A stretch of 64,000 nucleotides of DNA from Streptomyces sp. Z26 (GTDB lineage Bacteria > Actinomycetota > Actinomycetes > Streptomycetales > Streptomycetaceae), in NCBI RefSeq assembly GCF_003665095.1, contig NZ_RCHV01000002.1, positions 4,326,501-4,390,500 on the forward strand. The letters run 5' to 3'. Both the position numbers and the translations under genes were made by a program. This document shows, piece after piece, positions 42,454 to 50,917 of the stretch. Below the pieces are notes generated by a model, which saw nothing but the letters and a program-made list of their open reading frames with translations, made no database searches and was not told the origin of the DNA. Position 1 is the first letter of the stretch, and each line of letters begins with the position of its first letter.

Positions 42454-43481
42454 GCGACCCGACCACCCCGTCCGAAGGGGGCGACGTGACGCGTCTCCTC
42501 GTCACCGGCGGCGCCGGTTTCATCGGCTCCCACTACGTGCGCACCCTGCTCGGCCCGGACGGGCCCGGCGGCGTACGCGTCACGGTGCTGGACAAGCTCA
42601 CGTACGCCGGGACGCTCACCAACCTCCAGGAGGTGAAGGGGCACGACGGCTTCCGCTTCGTCCAGGGCGACATCTGCGACGCGGAGCTGGTCGACTCGCT
42701 CGCCGCCGAGCACGACCAGATCGTGCACTTCGCCGCCGAGTCGCACGTCGACCGGTCGATCCTCAGCTCCACCGAGTTCGTCCGCACCAACGTGCTGGGC
42801 ACGCAGGTCATGCTCGACGCGGCGCTGCGGCACGGCGTACGGAGCTTCGTGCACGTCTCCACGGACGAGGTGTACGGGTCGATCGACGAGGGGGAGTGGA
42901 CGGAGGAGTGGCCGCTCGCGCCCAACTCCCCGTACGCGGCGGCCAAGGCGTCCAGCGACCTGCTGGCCCTCTCGTACCACCGCACCCACGGCCTCGACGT
43001 CCGCGTCACCCGCTGCTCCAACAACTACGGGCACCACCACTTCCCGGAGAAGGTCATCCCGCTGTTCATCACGAACCTGCTGGACGGCCTGCCGGTGCCG
43101 CTGTACGGCGACGGCGGCAACGTACGGGACTGGCTGCACATCGACGACCACGTGCAGGGCATCGAGCGGGTGCGCCGGGCCGGGCGCGCGGGCGAGGTCT
43201 ACCACATCGGCGGCGGCACCGAGTTGAGCAACAAGGAGCTGACGCAGCTGCTGCTCGACGCGTGCGGCGCGGGCTGGGACATGGTCGAGCACGTCGCGGA
43301 CCGCAAGGGCCACGACCGGCGTTACGCCCTGGACTGGACGAAGCTCCGCACCGAGCTGGGCTACCACCCGCGGAAGGACTTCACGACCGGCCTCGCGGAG
43401 ACCGTCGCCTGGTACCGCGACAACCGCGCCTGGTGGGAACCGTTGAAGAAGAACACCGCAGCCGTCCCCCTGGGACGCTGA
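42450..43481 (+). CDS. dTDP-glucose 4,6-dehydratase
   Basis: This 343-residue extended SDR converts dTDP-glucose to dTDP-4-keto-6-deoxyglucose, the substrate of the 2,3-dehydratase encoded at 7859. It has the NAD motif LLVTGGAGFIGSHYVRTLL, the catalytic STDEVYGS segment and the Tyr-Lys pair in SPYAAAKASSD. NVRDWLHIDDH is typical of RmlB enzymes. The ATGA overlap with the upstream gene supports the ATG; a GTG 12 codons later is possible. A 12-bp hairpin follows after about 80 bases. Confidence 0.96.
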   Translation: MSDPTTPSEGGDVTRLLVTGGAGFIGSHYVRTLLGPDGPGGVRVTVLDKLTYAGTLTNLQEVKGHDGFRFVQGDICDAELVDSLAAEHDQIVHFAAESHVDRSILSSTEFVRTNVLGTQVMLDAALRHGVRSFVHVSTDEVYGSIDEGEWTEEWPLAPNSPYAAAKASSDLLALSYHRTHGLDVRVTRCSNNYGHHHFPEKVIPLFITNLLDGLPVPLYGDGGNVRDWLHIDDHVQGIERVRRAGRAGEVYHIGGGTELSNKELTQLLLDACGAGWDMVEHVADRKGHDRRYALDWTKLRTELGYHPRKDFTTGLAETVAWYRDNRAWWEPLKKNTAAVPLGR

Positions 43482-43561
43482 ACGGGCACCCTCCGTGCCC
43501 CGTCGCCGCCCGTCTCTCCCCTCCCCCCCAGGGGACAGGCGGAAGCCGGAGCGACGGAAGG

Positions 43562-43598
43562 GCGAACGGCCGCACCCCGCGCGGGAGCGGCCGTTCGC
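43562..43598. terminator. hairpin between convergent genes
   Basis: Perfect 12-bp arms GCGAACGGCCGC and GCGGCCGTTCGC surround a 13-base loop. It lies between the 4,6-dehydratase and the leftward MarR gene and can serve both directions. Confidence 0.72.
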
Positions 43599-43645
43599 TG
43601 CGTTCCGTACGGCCCGCCGTCGAGTGGACTCGCGCCGCGCCGGGG

Positions 43646-44164
43646 TCAGCGGGTGTGGGGGCGGTGCCCCTGGGCGAGGGAGTCGGCCAGTGCGGCGAGG
43701 GTCTCGGCGAGGGCGGGCACCTGCTCGGCGGGGACGCGGTCCAGCACGCGGCGCCGGGCGCTGGCCAGATGGGCGGGCTGGGCGGCCTCCATGGTGCGCA
43801 GCCCGGCGTCGGTGAGTACGGCCTCGCTGCCGCGCGCGTCCTGCCCGTGCCGCTCCTTCCGTACGAGCCCGTGCTTGCCGAGGCCGTCGACGACGCGGGT
43901 GATCCGGGACGGCGTCAGCCCGGCGGCGTCGGCCAGCGCGGACATCCGCAGCCGCCGGTCGGGGGCGGCGCCGAGCAGGTGCAGTACGGCGAACTCGGTC
44001 ATCGTGAGGCCCGTACGCGACATGTCGTCCTCCAGCACGCGCGGCAGGGCGTGGGCGAGGCGGCCGAGGCTCTGCCAGAGCCGCTGCTCGTCGGGGGAGA
44101 GCGGCGCGGGCGGCGGGCCGGACGGGGAGGGGGAGGGCTTCGGGGACGGGGGTGAGGCGGGCAT
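43646..44164 (-). CDS. MarR family transcriptional regulator
   Basis: This 172-residue protein has a Pro/Ser-rich start of about 25 residues and then a MarR winged helix. The recognition region is LADAAGLTPSRITRVVDGLG, and the wing is KERHGQDARGSEAVLTDAG. It is divergent from an alpha/beta hydrolase gene across a 73-base gap. That gap holds an imperfect palindrome, so it probably represses itself and the hydrolase in response to a small ligand. There is no visible link to polyketide synthesis. Confidence 0.88.
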   Translation of the reverse strand: MPASPPSPKPSPSPSGPPPAPLSPDEQRLWQSLGRLAHALPRVLEDDMSRTGLTMTEFAVLHLLGAAPDRRLRMSALADAAGLTPSRITRVVDGLGKHGLVRKERHGQDARGSEAVLTDAGLRTMEAAQPAHLASARRRVLDRVPAEQVPALAETLAALADSLAQGHRPHTR

Positions 44165-44184
44165 GCGGGCAGTGTATTTGACGA

Positions 44185-44210
44185 GGCAATCAATCAGCTG
44201 CATTATTGCC
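44185..44210. promoter_or_regulatory. candidate MarR operator in divergent promoter
   Basis: A 26-base imperfect palindrome has outer arms GGCAAT and ATTGCC and a CAGCTG centre. It lies in an AT-rich patch between the MarR gene and the hydrolase. The position and symmetry fit a MarR dimer site. Confidence 0.5.
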
Positions 44211-44237
44211 GACGCAAGCAACTTTCTGGAGGTCGCC

Positions 44238-45191
44238 ATGCCCTCGCCCCCCGTTCCGCCCTCTGTCCCGCCGGTGCCGGTCGCGCCGCCGCCCGTCGCG
44301 CCGATGGCCGCCCCGCCCGGCTTCCGCCACGGCGACACGGACGTCGACGGCGTACGGCTCCACCACGTCACCGGTGGCGACGGCCCCGCCGTCGTCCTCC
44401 TGCACGGCTGGCCGTTCACCTGGATCGAGTGGCGCGCCCTGCTGCCGCAGCTGGCCGCCCACGGCTTCACCGTCATCGCCCCCGACCTGCGCGGCTCCGG
44501 CGACTCCGCGATCCCCGCCGGGCACTGGGACAAGCGCGCCGAGGCCGACGACCTCCACCGGCTGCTGCGACGGCTCGGGCACGACGAGGCGTACGTGGTC
44601 GGGACCGACGTCGGCGCCATGACCGCGTACACGTGGGCCGCCGCGTACCCGGACGACGTACGGGCCCTGGTCCTCGCGGAGTCGGCGCTCCCCGGCCACG
44701 GGCTGGAGGAGCTGATGAACCCGGCCACCGGCGGCCACTGGCACTTCGGCTTCCACGCGCGCAGCGAACTGGCCGCGATGCTCACCGAGGGCCGCGAGGA
44801 GCGTTACCTCGACGGCTACTGGTCCATGATGAGCTGCGGCGGCCTCACCCGCGCCGACCGCGCCGAACTCCTCCGCGCCTACACCGCGCCCGACGCCATG
44901 CGCGGCGGATTCGAGCACTACGCCTCGCTGGTCGAGGACGGCCGCGCGGCGCGCGCCGCCCGCGCGGCCACCGGCCCGCTGCCCATGCCCGTACTGGTGC
45001 TGAACGGCGAACACGGCCTGCCGCAAGGGGTGTTGCTCGACGGCGCGCGGGCGGTGGCGACCGACATACGGGCCGACACCGTGCCCGGCGCCGGGCACAC
45101 CTTCGCCGCCGACAACCCGCGCTGGACGGCCGACCGGCTGGCCCGCTTCCTCACCGCCGAGGCCGCCCCGCACCGCGCGCCGGTCCCGTAG
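44238..45191 (+). CDS. alpha/beta-fold hydrolase (epoxide hydrolase-like)
   Basis: This 317-residue protein has a Pro/Val-rich N-terminus of about 28 residues followed by a hydrolase domain. It shows the oxyanion motif HGWPFTWIEW, an Asp nucleophile in GTDVGAM, and a catalytic His in GAGHTFAADNP. The Asp points to epoxide hydrolase or haloalkane dehalogenase chemistry. TGGAGG five bases before ATG 44238 supports the start. It is divergent from the MarR gene and followed 78 bases later by an SDR gene, forming a small, possibly inducible unit of unknown substrate. Confidence 0.82.
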   Translation: MPSPPVPPSVPPVPVAPPPVAPMAAPPGFRHGDTDVDGVRLHHVTGGDGPAVVLLHGWPFTWIEWRALLPQLAAHGFTVIAPDLRGSGDSAIPAGHWDKRAEADDLHRLLRRLGHDEAYVVGTDVGAMTAYTWAAAYPDDVRALVLAESALPGHGLEELMNPATGGHWHFGFHARSELAAMLTEGREERYLDGYWSMMSCGGLTRADRAELLRAYTAPDAMRGGFEHYASLVEDGRAARAARAATGPLPMPVLVLNGEHGLPQGVLLDGARAVATDIRADTVPGAGHTFAADNPRWTADRLARFLTAEAAPHRAPVP

Positions 45192-45269
45192 CCCGGCCCC
45201 CGTACGCGGGCCCCGGCCCTCGTACGCGCCTCCCCGAAAGCCCCTTCGTACGCACCACGGAGCAGCAGC

Positions 45270-46175
45270 ATGCAGATCCTCGTCATCGGCGCCACCGGCT
45301 ACGCCGGCCAGCACGTCTCCGCCGCCCTCGCCCGCGCCGGGCACACCGTCCGCGGCCTCACCCGCGACCCCGACTCCCCGGCCGCCCGCCGCCTCACCGT
45401 CGCTGAAGTGAACCCCGTGCGGGGCGACTTCGCCCGGCCGGAGAGCTGGCGCGGCCACCTCGACGGTACGGACGCGGTGGTGCACCTGCTGCTGGAGGCG
45501 GGCGACCCCGTCGGCAGCGACCGGCGGCTGTTCGCGGAGCTGGCCGCCGCGCGGGAGCGCGACGGACGCGCCCGCCATCTCGTCTACACGACGGGCATCT
45601 CCGCGTACGGGCGCACCGGTTCGCCGCTGATGGACGAGCGGACGCCCGGTGACCCCGCGAGCCCGCTCGCCTTCCGCCTCGCCCTGGAACGGGAGTTGGC
45701 CGCGTCCGGCCTGCCGCACACCGTGGTCCGCCCCGGCTTCCTCTACGGCGGCGCCGCCACCACGTCCCTGACCGGCGAGTGGTTCGCCGCCGCCGAGGCG
45801 GGCCGCCCCGTCTTCCACGGCGACACCACCAAGCGCTGGAGCTGGGTGCACGTCGACGACCTCGCCGACGCGTACGTCCGCGTGCTGGACGACCCGATGG
45901 CCGTCGACGGGGAGGTCTTCGTCGTGGCCGACGACCAGCGGACGCGCGCCCTCGACCTCCAGTACGCCGCCGTACGGGCCGCCGGTTGGGCCGGGGAGGT
46001 CGCGCGGGAGTCGGCGGAGGCGGGTGGGATGCTGCAACTGGCCGCCGACCAGGACGAGTTGGTGACCAGCGCCAAGGCCCACCGGATGCTCGGCTGGCGC
46101 CCCCGGCACCTCGCGTTCACCGACGCCCCGGAGACCCACCACCGCGCCTGGCGAGCCGCCCGCACCCCGGCCTGA
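45270..46175 (+). CDS. NmrA-like/atypical SDR oxidoreductase
   Basis: This 301-residue protein starts with a dinucleotide-binding motif (MQILVIGATGYAGQHVSAAL). The segments LVYTTGISAYG and RPGFLYGG are typical of atypical SDRs and NAD-dependent epimerases. It lacks a clean YxxxK pair. It could be a reductase, an epimerase-like enzyme or an NmrA-type sensor. It lies downstream of the MarR-linked hydrolase and converges on the MMPL transporter gene. It differs from the dTDP-sugar SDRs of the cluster. Confidence 0.75.
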   Translation: MQILVIGATGYAGQHVSAALARAGHTVRGLTRDPDSPAARRLTVAEVNPVRGDFARPESWRGHLDGTDAVVHLLLEAGDPVGSDRRLFAELAAARERDGRARHLVYTTGISAYGRTGSPLMDERTPGDPASPLAFRLALERELAASGLPHTVVRPGFLYGGAATTSLTGEWFAAAEAGRPVFHGDTTKRWSWVHVDDLADAYVRVLDDPMAVDGEVFVVADDQRTRALDLQYAAVRAAGWAGEVARESAEAGGMLQLAADQDELVTSAKAHRMLGWRPRHLAFTDAPETHHRAWRAARTPA

Positions 46176-46193
46176 CCACCAGCGCGCGTGCGC

Positions 46194-46227
46194 GGGGGCG
46201 GGCGCGCGGGTTCGCGCGTCCGCCCCC
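46194..46227. terminator. hairpin between convergent SDR and MMPL genes
   Basis: The arms GGGGGCGGGCGCGCG and CGCGCGTCCGCCCCC pair with one mismatch around a short loop. The hairpin lies between two convergent stops. Confidence 0.65.
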
Positions 46228-46276
46228 GTGGGCCCCCGCCCCGGTCCCTCGGCTCGCCGCCGACGGACGTGCGTGG

Positions 46277-48532
46277 TCAGACCCCCGCCGAGTCCTTCGC
46301 GTACGGCGCGCTCGGCGCGGGTACGGGGTCCTGCTCGGGGCCGCTCTCGCTCAGCCCGAACCGCGCGTGGAAGGCGCGCAGGAAGCCCGGCGCGTACCAG
46401 GCGGACCGGCCCAGCAGCCGCATCGCGGCCGGTACGAGCACGCCGCGGACGGCGATCGCGTCGATGAGGATGGCCAGGCCGCTGCCCAGGCCGAACATCT
46501 GCATGAAGCTGATCTCCGAGGTGCCGAAGGCGAAGAAGCTCACCGCGATGAGCAGGGCCGCCGCGCTGACGATGCGGCCGGTGTGGCCGAGCCCGTTCGC
46601 CACGGCCGACTCGTTGTCCTCGCCCAGCTCGTGGAGTTCCTTGATGCGGCTGGTGACGAACACCTCGTAGTCCATCGACAGGCCGAACGCGATGCAGAAC
46701 ATCAGCACCGTCATCGACGTCTCCATCGGCTGTGGGGTGAAGCCCAGCGCGGACGACAGGTGGCCGTCCTGGAACATCCACGTCATGACGCCGACGGTGG
46801 CCCCCAGGCTGATCAGGTTGAGGACCAGGGCGCGCAGCGGCTGTACGACGCTGCCGGTGAAGAGGAACAGCAGGACGAACGTGCTGACGGCGATCAGCGT
46901 GACGGCGAGCGGCAGTTCGGCGGCGATGGAGTCGTTCGAGTCGACGAGTTCCGCGTCGGCGCCGCCCACCAGCGGCTCCGCCCCGGCGGGCGCGGGCGCC
47001 GTACGCACCTTCTCGACCAGGTCCTTCGCCGCGTCGGACTTCGGGGTGAGGGAGCTGACCACGGTGAGCTGCTGCCCGTCGGGCCGGCCCAGTGCCGGGT
47101 TGCCGGGGCCGGTCGCGGTGGTGTTCCCGTCGCTGTGGACGCCGGTGCTCGCCTCGACGCGGAGCACGCCGTCCAGGCCGGACAGGCGGGCCGCGTACGG
47201 TGCCAGCGCCCGTTCGCCCACCGGCTCGTCGAAGACGACGTGCAGCGCGCCGTCCTCACTGCCGTTGAAGTCCTCCCGCAGCGTCTCGGTGACCTGTCGG
47301 CTCTCGGCGTCCTCGGGCAGCACCCGCTCGTCCGGCGTGCTGAACGTGATGCCCAGCAGCGGGCTCGCCGCCAGCAGCAGCACCGCCAGCACGGGCAGCG
47401 CGGTGAGCGCGGGCCGCCGCATCACGGTGCGGGCCAGGCGGCCCCACAGCGGCGTACGGGTCGAGGTGCGGCCCGGCCGGTACCAGGGCATGCGGCCGCT
47501 GTTGATCCGGTGCCCCAGGACGGTGAGCAGGGCGGGCATCACCAGGAGCGTGCTGACGGCCGAGACGGCCACGACGCCCACGCCCGCGTAGCCGAACGAC
47601 CGGAGGAAGTACTGCGGGAACACCATCAGCGCCGCCAGTGCCGCCGCAACCGTCGCGGCGGAGAACGCGACCGTACGGCCCGCCGTGCTCATCGTCTTGC
47701 GTACGGCGTCCTCGACGGTCGCCCCCGACGCCAGCTGCTCGCGGAAGCGGCTGATCATCAACAGGGCGTAGTCGACGCCGAGTCCGAGACCGAGGGCCGT
47801 CGTCAGGTTGATCGCGATGATGGACACGTCGGTGACGCTGCCGAGCACGTACAGCTCCGCGAAGACGCCCACGATGGCGATGACCGCGATGGCCAGCGGC
47901 AGCAGCGCGGCGACCACCGTGCCGAAGACGACGAGGAGCAGCAGCAGGATCAGCGGCACGGCGATGGACTCGGCCAGCACCAGGTCCTTCTCCGTCTGCG
48001 ACCCCATGTCGGCGCTCACGCTGGCGCCGCCGCCGACCCGTACGGTGAGCGCGGCGCCGTCGCCGTTCCCCTCGCCCTCGCCGTACGTGCCGCCGTACGC
48101 GTCGATGATCCGCTCGCTGTTCTCCTCCAGCTCCTTGTCCTTCCCCTTGACGTTGGCGAGGACGATCGCCTCCCGTCCGTCGCGGGAGCGCAGGTCGGAG
48201 CTGCCGGTGTCCCAGTACGAGACGACGTTCTCCAGGTCCCGTTCGCCGCGCAGCTCCCGTACGAGCGCCTCGCCGCGGTCCCGGGCGTCCGGGGCGTCGA
48301 CGCGGCCGTCGGCGGCGCGGACGAGCAGGATCAGGTTGGTCTCGCCGCCGAACTTCTCGTCGAGCACCTTCGTGGCCCGGCTGGACTCGGACGACGGGTC
48401 GTCGTAACCGCCGCCCAGCAGCGTGCTGAACGCCCCCGCGCCCAGCGCGCCCATGGCCACCACGGCGACGACGGTGAGCGCGAGCACCCATCTCGCCCGG
48501 CGAATGGTGAGTTCCGCTATACGTTCGAACAC
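46277..48532 (-). CDS. MMPL family RND-type membrane transporter
   Basis: This 751-residue protein has two repeated halves, each with a transmembrane helix, a large extracellular loop and about five helices. Helices visible near the start include VLALTVVAVVAMGALGAGAF and SIAVPLILLLLLVVFGTVVA. The characteristic TALGLGLGVDYALLMISRF and CIAFGLSMDYEVFVTSRI are the matching GxxxDY segments that carry proton-coupling residues. MMPL proteins export lipids and antibiotics. A GTG start follows GGAG. It is divergent from a TetR repressor gene, the usual arrangement of a drug-inducible pump, so it is a candidate exporter or self-resistance gene for the cluster product. Confidence 0.92.
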   Translation of the reverse strand: MFERIAELTIRRARWVLALTVVAVVAMGALGAGAFSTLLGGGYDDPSSESSRATKVLDEKFGGETNLILLVRAADGRVDAPDARDRGEALVRELRGERDLENVVSYWDTGSSDLRSRDGREAIVLANVKGKDKELEENSERIIDAYGGTYGEGEGNGDGAALTVRVGGGASVSADMGSQTEKDLVLAESIAVPLILLLLLVVFGTVVAALLPLAIAVIAIVGVFAELYVLGSVTDVSIIAINLTTALGLGLGVDYALLMISRFREQLASGATVEDAVRKTMSTAGRTVAFSAATVAAALAALMVFPQYFLRSFGYAGVGVVAVSAVSTLLVMPALLTVLGHRINSGRMPWYRPGRTSTRTPLWGRLARTVMRRPALTALPVLAVLLLAASPLLGITFSTPDERVLPEDAESRQVTETLREDFNGSEDGALHVVFDEPVGERALAPYAARLSGLDGVLRVEASTGVHSDGNTTATGPGNPALGRPDGQQLTVVSSLTPKSDAAKDLVEKVRTAPAPAGAEPLVGGADAELVDSNDSIAAELPLAVTLIAVSTFVLLFLFTGSVVQPLRALVLNLISLGATVGVMTWMFQDGHLSSALGFTPQPMETSMTVLMFCIAFGLSMDYEVFVTSRIKELHELGEDNESAVANGLGHTGRIVSAAALLIAVSFFAFGTSEISFMQMFGLGSGLAILIDAIAVRGVLVPAAMRLLGRSAWYAPGFLRAFHARFGLSESGPEQDPVPAPSAPYAKDSAGV

Positions 48533-48780
48533 GACCGGTCTCCTTGAGGTTCCCCATGCGCGGTGCGGCGGCCGGGCAGACGCGTGCGGGCGTACCCGTG
48601 CTCGCGCTGGCGACCTGGAAAGAGCGGTGACGCGGGGCCCGTTCCGCCGGTGTCGGCGGTCGGTCCGTCGTCCCGCACCGCGACGCTAGCGGGGTCAAAG
48701 AAGATTTGGCAGTGTGAGAATTTCTTGACAGGTTTCATCACCCTGGTGACGTAACGGCAAGATCGACGTACGGTCGCCTC
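48533..48780. other. divergent promoter region of MMPL and TetR genes
   Basis: Bases 48695-48760 are clearly AT-richer than their surroundings. They contain a TTGACA -35-like hexamer (48725-48730) and the palindrome described separately. Confidence 0.55.
48732..48755. promoter_or_regulatory. candidate TetR operator
   Basis: A 24-base imperfect palindrome runs from GTTTC to GTAAC around the core TCACCCTGGTGA. It starts directly after a TTGACA hexamer, so a bound repressor would block polymerase. It is the likely target of the adjacent TetR protein. Confidence 0.6.
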
Positions 48781-49581
48781 ATGCCTCCAGAGCCACCAGC
48801 AACGGCGCCCACCTCCCTGCGGCAGCGGCGCCGGGCCGCCGCCGTACGGGAGATACTCGGCGCCGCCGAGCAGCAGATCACCGACCGCGGGCCGTCGGCC
48901 CTGTCCCTGCGGGCCGTCGCGCGGAGCCTCGGCATGACCGTGCAGGCGCTCTACCACTACTTCCCGAACCGGGACGCCCTCGTCACGGCGCTCATCACCA
49001 AGGCGTACGACGACCTGGCCGACGCCGTGCAGGCGGCGATGGCCGAGCCGGACCCGGCGGGGGAGGGGGAACGGGGGGACGCGGGCGCGGCGGGGGAGGG
49101 CCCGGCGCTGCCGCGGTTCGTCGTCGCCGCCGAGGCGTACCGGCGCTGGGCCATCGACCACCCCGAGCGCTTCCAGCTGCTCTACGGCGCGCCGCTGCGG
49201 GACTACGAGGCGCCCGTCGAGGGGCCGACGACGCAGGCGCTCCGGCGGATGAGCGAGCTCTTCGCGGCGGAGCTGTTCGGCCGCTACACCACCGCGCAGC
49301 TCGCGGCGGCCGAGACGCCCGAACTCTCCGCCGGGCTACGGGACTTCGCGGACCAGCCGCCGCGCGAGAGCATGCAGGTCCTGCCCGCGCCCGCGATGGC
49401 ACTCTTCCTCTCCGCGTGGGGCCACCTGCACGGGCTGGTCGTGCTGGAGGTGTTCGGGCACACCGCGTTCCTCGGCGAGCACCGGGCGGAGATCTTCCGT
49501 ACGGCGATGCGGAACCTGCACGACGACCTGCACCGGCGCGTTCCGGCGGCGGGCGCGGCACCCGGGGGCCGCCGGAAATGA
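48781..49581 (+). CDS. TetR family transcriptional regulator, WHG-type C-terminal domain
   Basis: This 266-residue protein has an N-terminal TetR helix-turn-helix (about 15-65, with LRAVARSLGMTVQALYHYFP). Its C-terminal ligand domain includes WGHLHGLVVLEVFGH, the motif of the WHG TetR subfamily. It is divergent from the MMPL transporter, with a palindrome between them, and most likely represses that pump. No clear Shine-Dalgarno precedes the ATG, so it may be translated from a short leader. It converges on a P450 gene across a perfect 16-bp hairpin. Confidence 0.9.
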   Translation: MPPEPPATAPTSLRQRRRAAAVREILGAAEQQITDRGPSALSLRAVARSLGMTVQALYHYFPNRDALVTALITKAYDDLADAVQAAMAEPDPAGEGERGDAGAAGEGPALPRFVVAAEAYRRWAIDHPERFQLLYGAPLRDYEAPVEGPTTQALRRMSELFAAELFGRYTTAQLAAAETPELSAGLRDFADQPPRESMQVLPAPAMALFLSAWGHLHGLVVLEVFGHTAFLGEHRAEIFRTAMRNLHDDLHRRVPAAGAAPGGRRK

Positions 49582-49625
49582 CGGATGCGGGCAGTGGACG
49601 CCGCCGCGCCCACTGCCCGCATCCG
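49582..49625. terminator. bidirectional hairpin terminator between TetR and P450 genes
   Basis: Perfect 16-bp arms CGGATGCGGGCAGTGG and CCACTGCCCGCATCCG surround a 12-base loop, directly after the TetR stop and 16 bases beyond the end of the leftward P450 gene. Confidence 0.82.
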
Positions 49626-49640
49626 CTGTCTCAGGGGCGC

Positions 49641-50849
49641 TCAGTCGTCCCAGGTGACCAGGAGCGAGTTCGCGCCGTAGTGCATCGCCCGTTCCCGCAG
49701 GGGGACCTCGGACGCGTCGACCGCGAGCCGCAGCGTCGGGAAGCGGTCGAACAGCTTCGTCAGGCCGATGCGGAGCGTGGCCCGCGCCAGGTGCTGGCCG
49801 AGGCACTGGTGGATGCCGAAGCCGAACGCGACGTGCTTGCGCGCGGAACGGGTCACGTCCAGGTGGTCGGCGTCCTTGAAGAAGTCCGGGTCGCGGTTGG
49901 CCGCCGGCAGCGAGAGCACCACCGTCTGACCCTTCTTGATGGTGACGCCGCCGATCTCCACGTCCTCCAACGCCGCCCGGCTCGCGCCGAACTGCGACAC
50001 CGTCAGATAGCGCAGCAGCTCCTCGACGGAGCCCTCGGCCAGCTCCGGGTCCGCCCGCAGCCGGGCCAGCTCCTCCGGGTGCTCCAGCAGCGCGAACGTC
50101 GACAGGCCCAGCATGTTCGGGGTGGTGTCCAGCGCGCCGCCGATGATGATCCACGCCATGTTGGCGATCTCGTCGACCGTCAGGTCACCCGAGGCCAGCA
50201 GGTGGCTGAAGATGTCGTCCAGGGGCTCCTCGATGCGCTTCTCGACGAGCTGCACGAGCAGCTTCTGCACCTCCTCCATGTGGAAGACGAACTCCTCCAT
50301 GGAGAACTCCAGGGTGAAGATCGCGTGGAAGTGCTTGGACATGTCCGCGACCATGTCCGGCGGTACGCCCATCATCGAGCACACCGAACGGGCCGGGATG
50401 ACCTCGGCGAACTCCTTGATGAGGTCGACCGGCCGCTCCTTCGTCGCCAGCTCGTCCAGCACCTCGTCGATCAGCACGGCGAGCGTCGGCTCGTACTCGC
50501 GGATCTTGCGCACCGTGAAGTGACCGGCCAGGTGCGTCCGGTACTTGGTGTGCTCCGGCTTGTCCATCCGGACGAACGAACCCGGCGCGGACGGCTCCGG
50601 CTCGTACTTCTCGATCGGGAACGGCGGCTCGATCAGGTGCGCGCACAGCTCGTTGCGGTGGCTGAAGCGGTTGTCGGACAGGATCTGGCGTACGTAGTCG
50701 TGCCGGGTGACCAGCCAGCCGTTCGGATCGTTCGGCGCGATCTTGAACGTGATCGGGCTGATCGGCTCCTCCTCGCGGAGGCGGGCGTACTCTTCGGCCG
50801 GATCGAACGGGCAGGTCCGCTTGCTCGGTACCACCGGTGCATCGACCAT
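49641..50849 (-). CDS. cytochrome P450 (first of two)
   Basis: This 402-residue soluble bacterial P450 has the haem signature FGFGIHQCLGQHLAR with the Cys ligand. It has an ExxR motif in VEELLRYL and an I-helix segment IIIGGALDTTPNML with the acid-Thr pair. I chose ATG 50849 (MVDAPVVPSK); an AGGA lies about ten bases upstream, and a second ATG at MRKEHAAM is possible. It follows the other P450 gene by 68 bases in the same leftward unit, divergent from the third PKS. It probably hydroxylates or epoxidises the polyketide using the ferredoxin encoded at 41148; the site of oxidation is unknown. Confidence 0.92.
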   Translation of the reverse strand: MVDAPVVPSKRTCPFDPAEEYARLREEEPISPITFKIAPNDPNGWLVTRHDYVRQILSDNRFSHRNELCAHLIEPPFPIEKYEPEPSAPGSFVRMDKPEHTKYRTHLAGHFTVRKIREYEPTLAVLIDEVLDELATKERPVDLIKEFAEVIPARSVCSMMGVPPDMVADMSKHFHAIFTLEFSMEEFVFHMEEVQKLLVQLVEKRIEEPLDDIFSHLLASGDLTVDEIANMAWIIIGGALDTTPNMLGLSTFALLEHPEELARLRADPELAEGSVEELLRYLTVSQFGASRAALEDVEIGGVTIKKGQTVVLSLPAANRDPDFFKDADHLDVTRSARKHVAFGFGIHQCLGQHLARATLRIGLTKLFDRFPTLRLAVDASEVPLRERAMHYGANSLLVTWDD

Positions 50850-50917
50850 GGCGGCGTGTTCCTTTCTCATGGGTCTCACATGTGGCGGCGCCGGAGCCCG
50901 CGCCGGGCGGGGCGTCG

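Noticed and set aside
43646..45191. Polyether-type epoxidation/cyclisation genes, suggested by two epoxide hydrolase-like proteins
   Set aside because: No flavin epoxidase is present, and the hydrolases resemble dehalogenase/soluble epoxide hydrolase families rather than polyether cyclases. One is tied to a MarR regulator.
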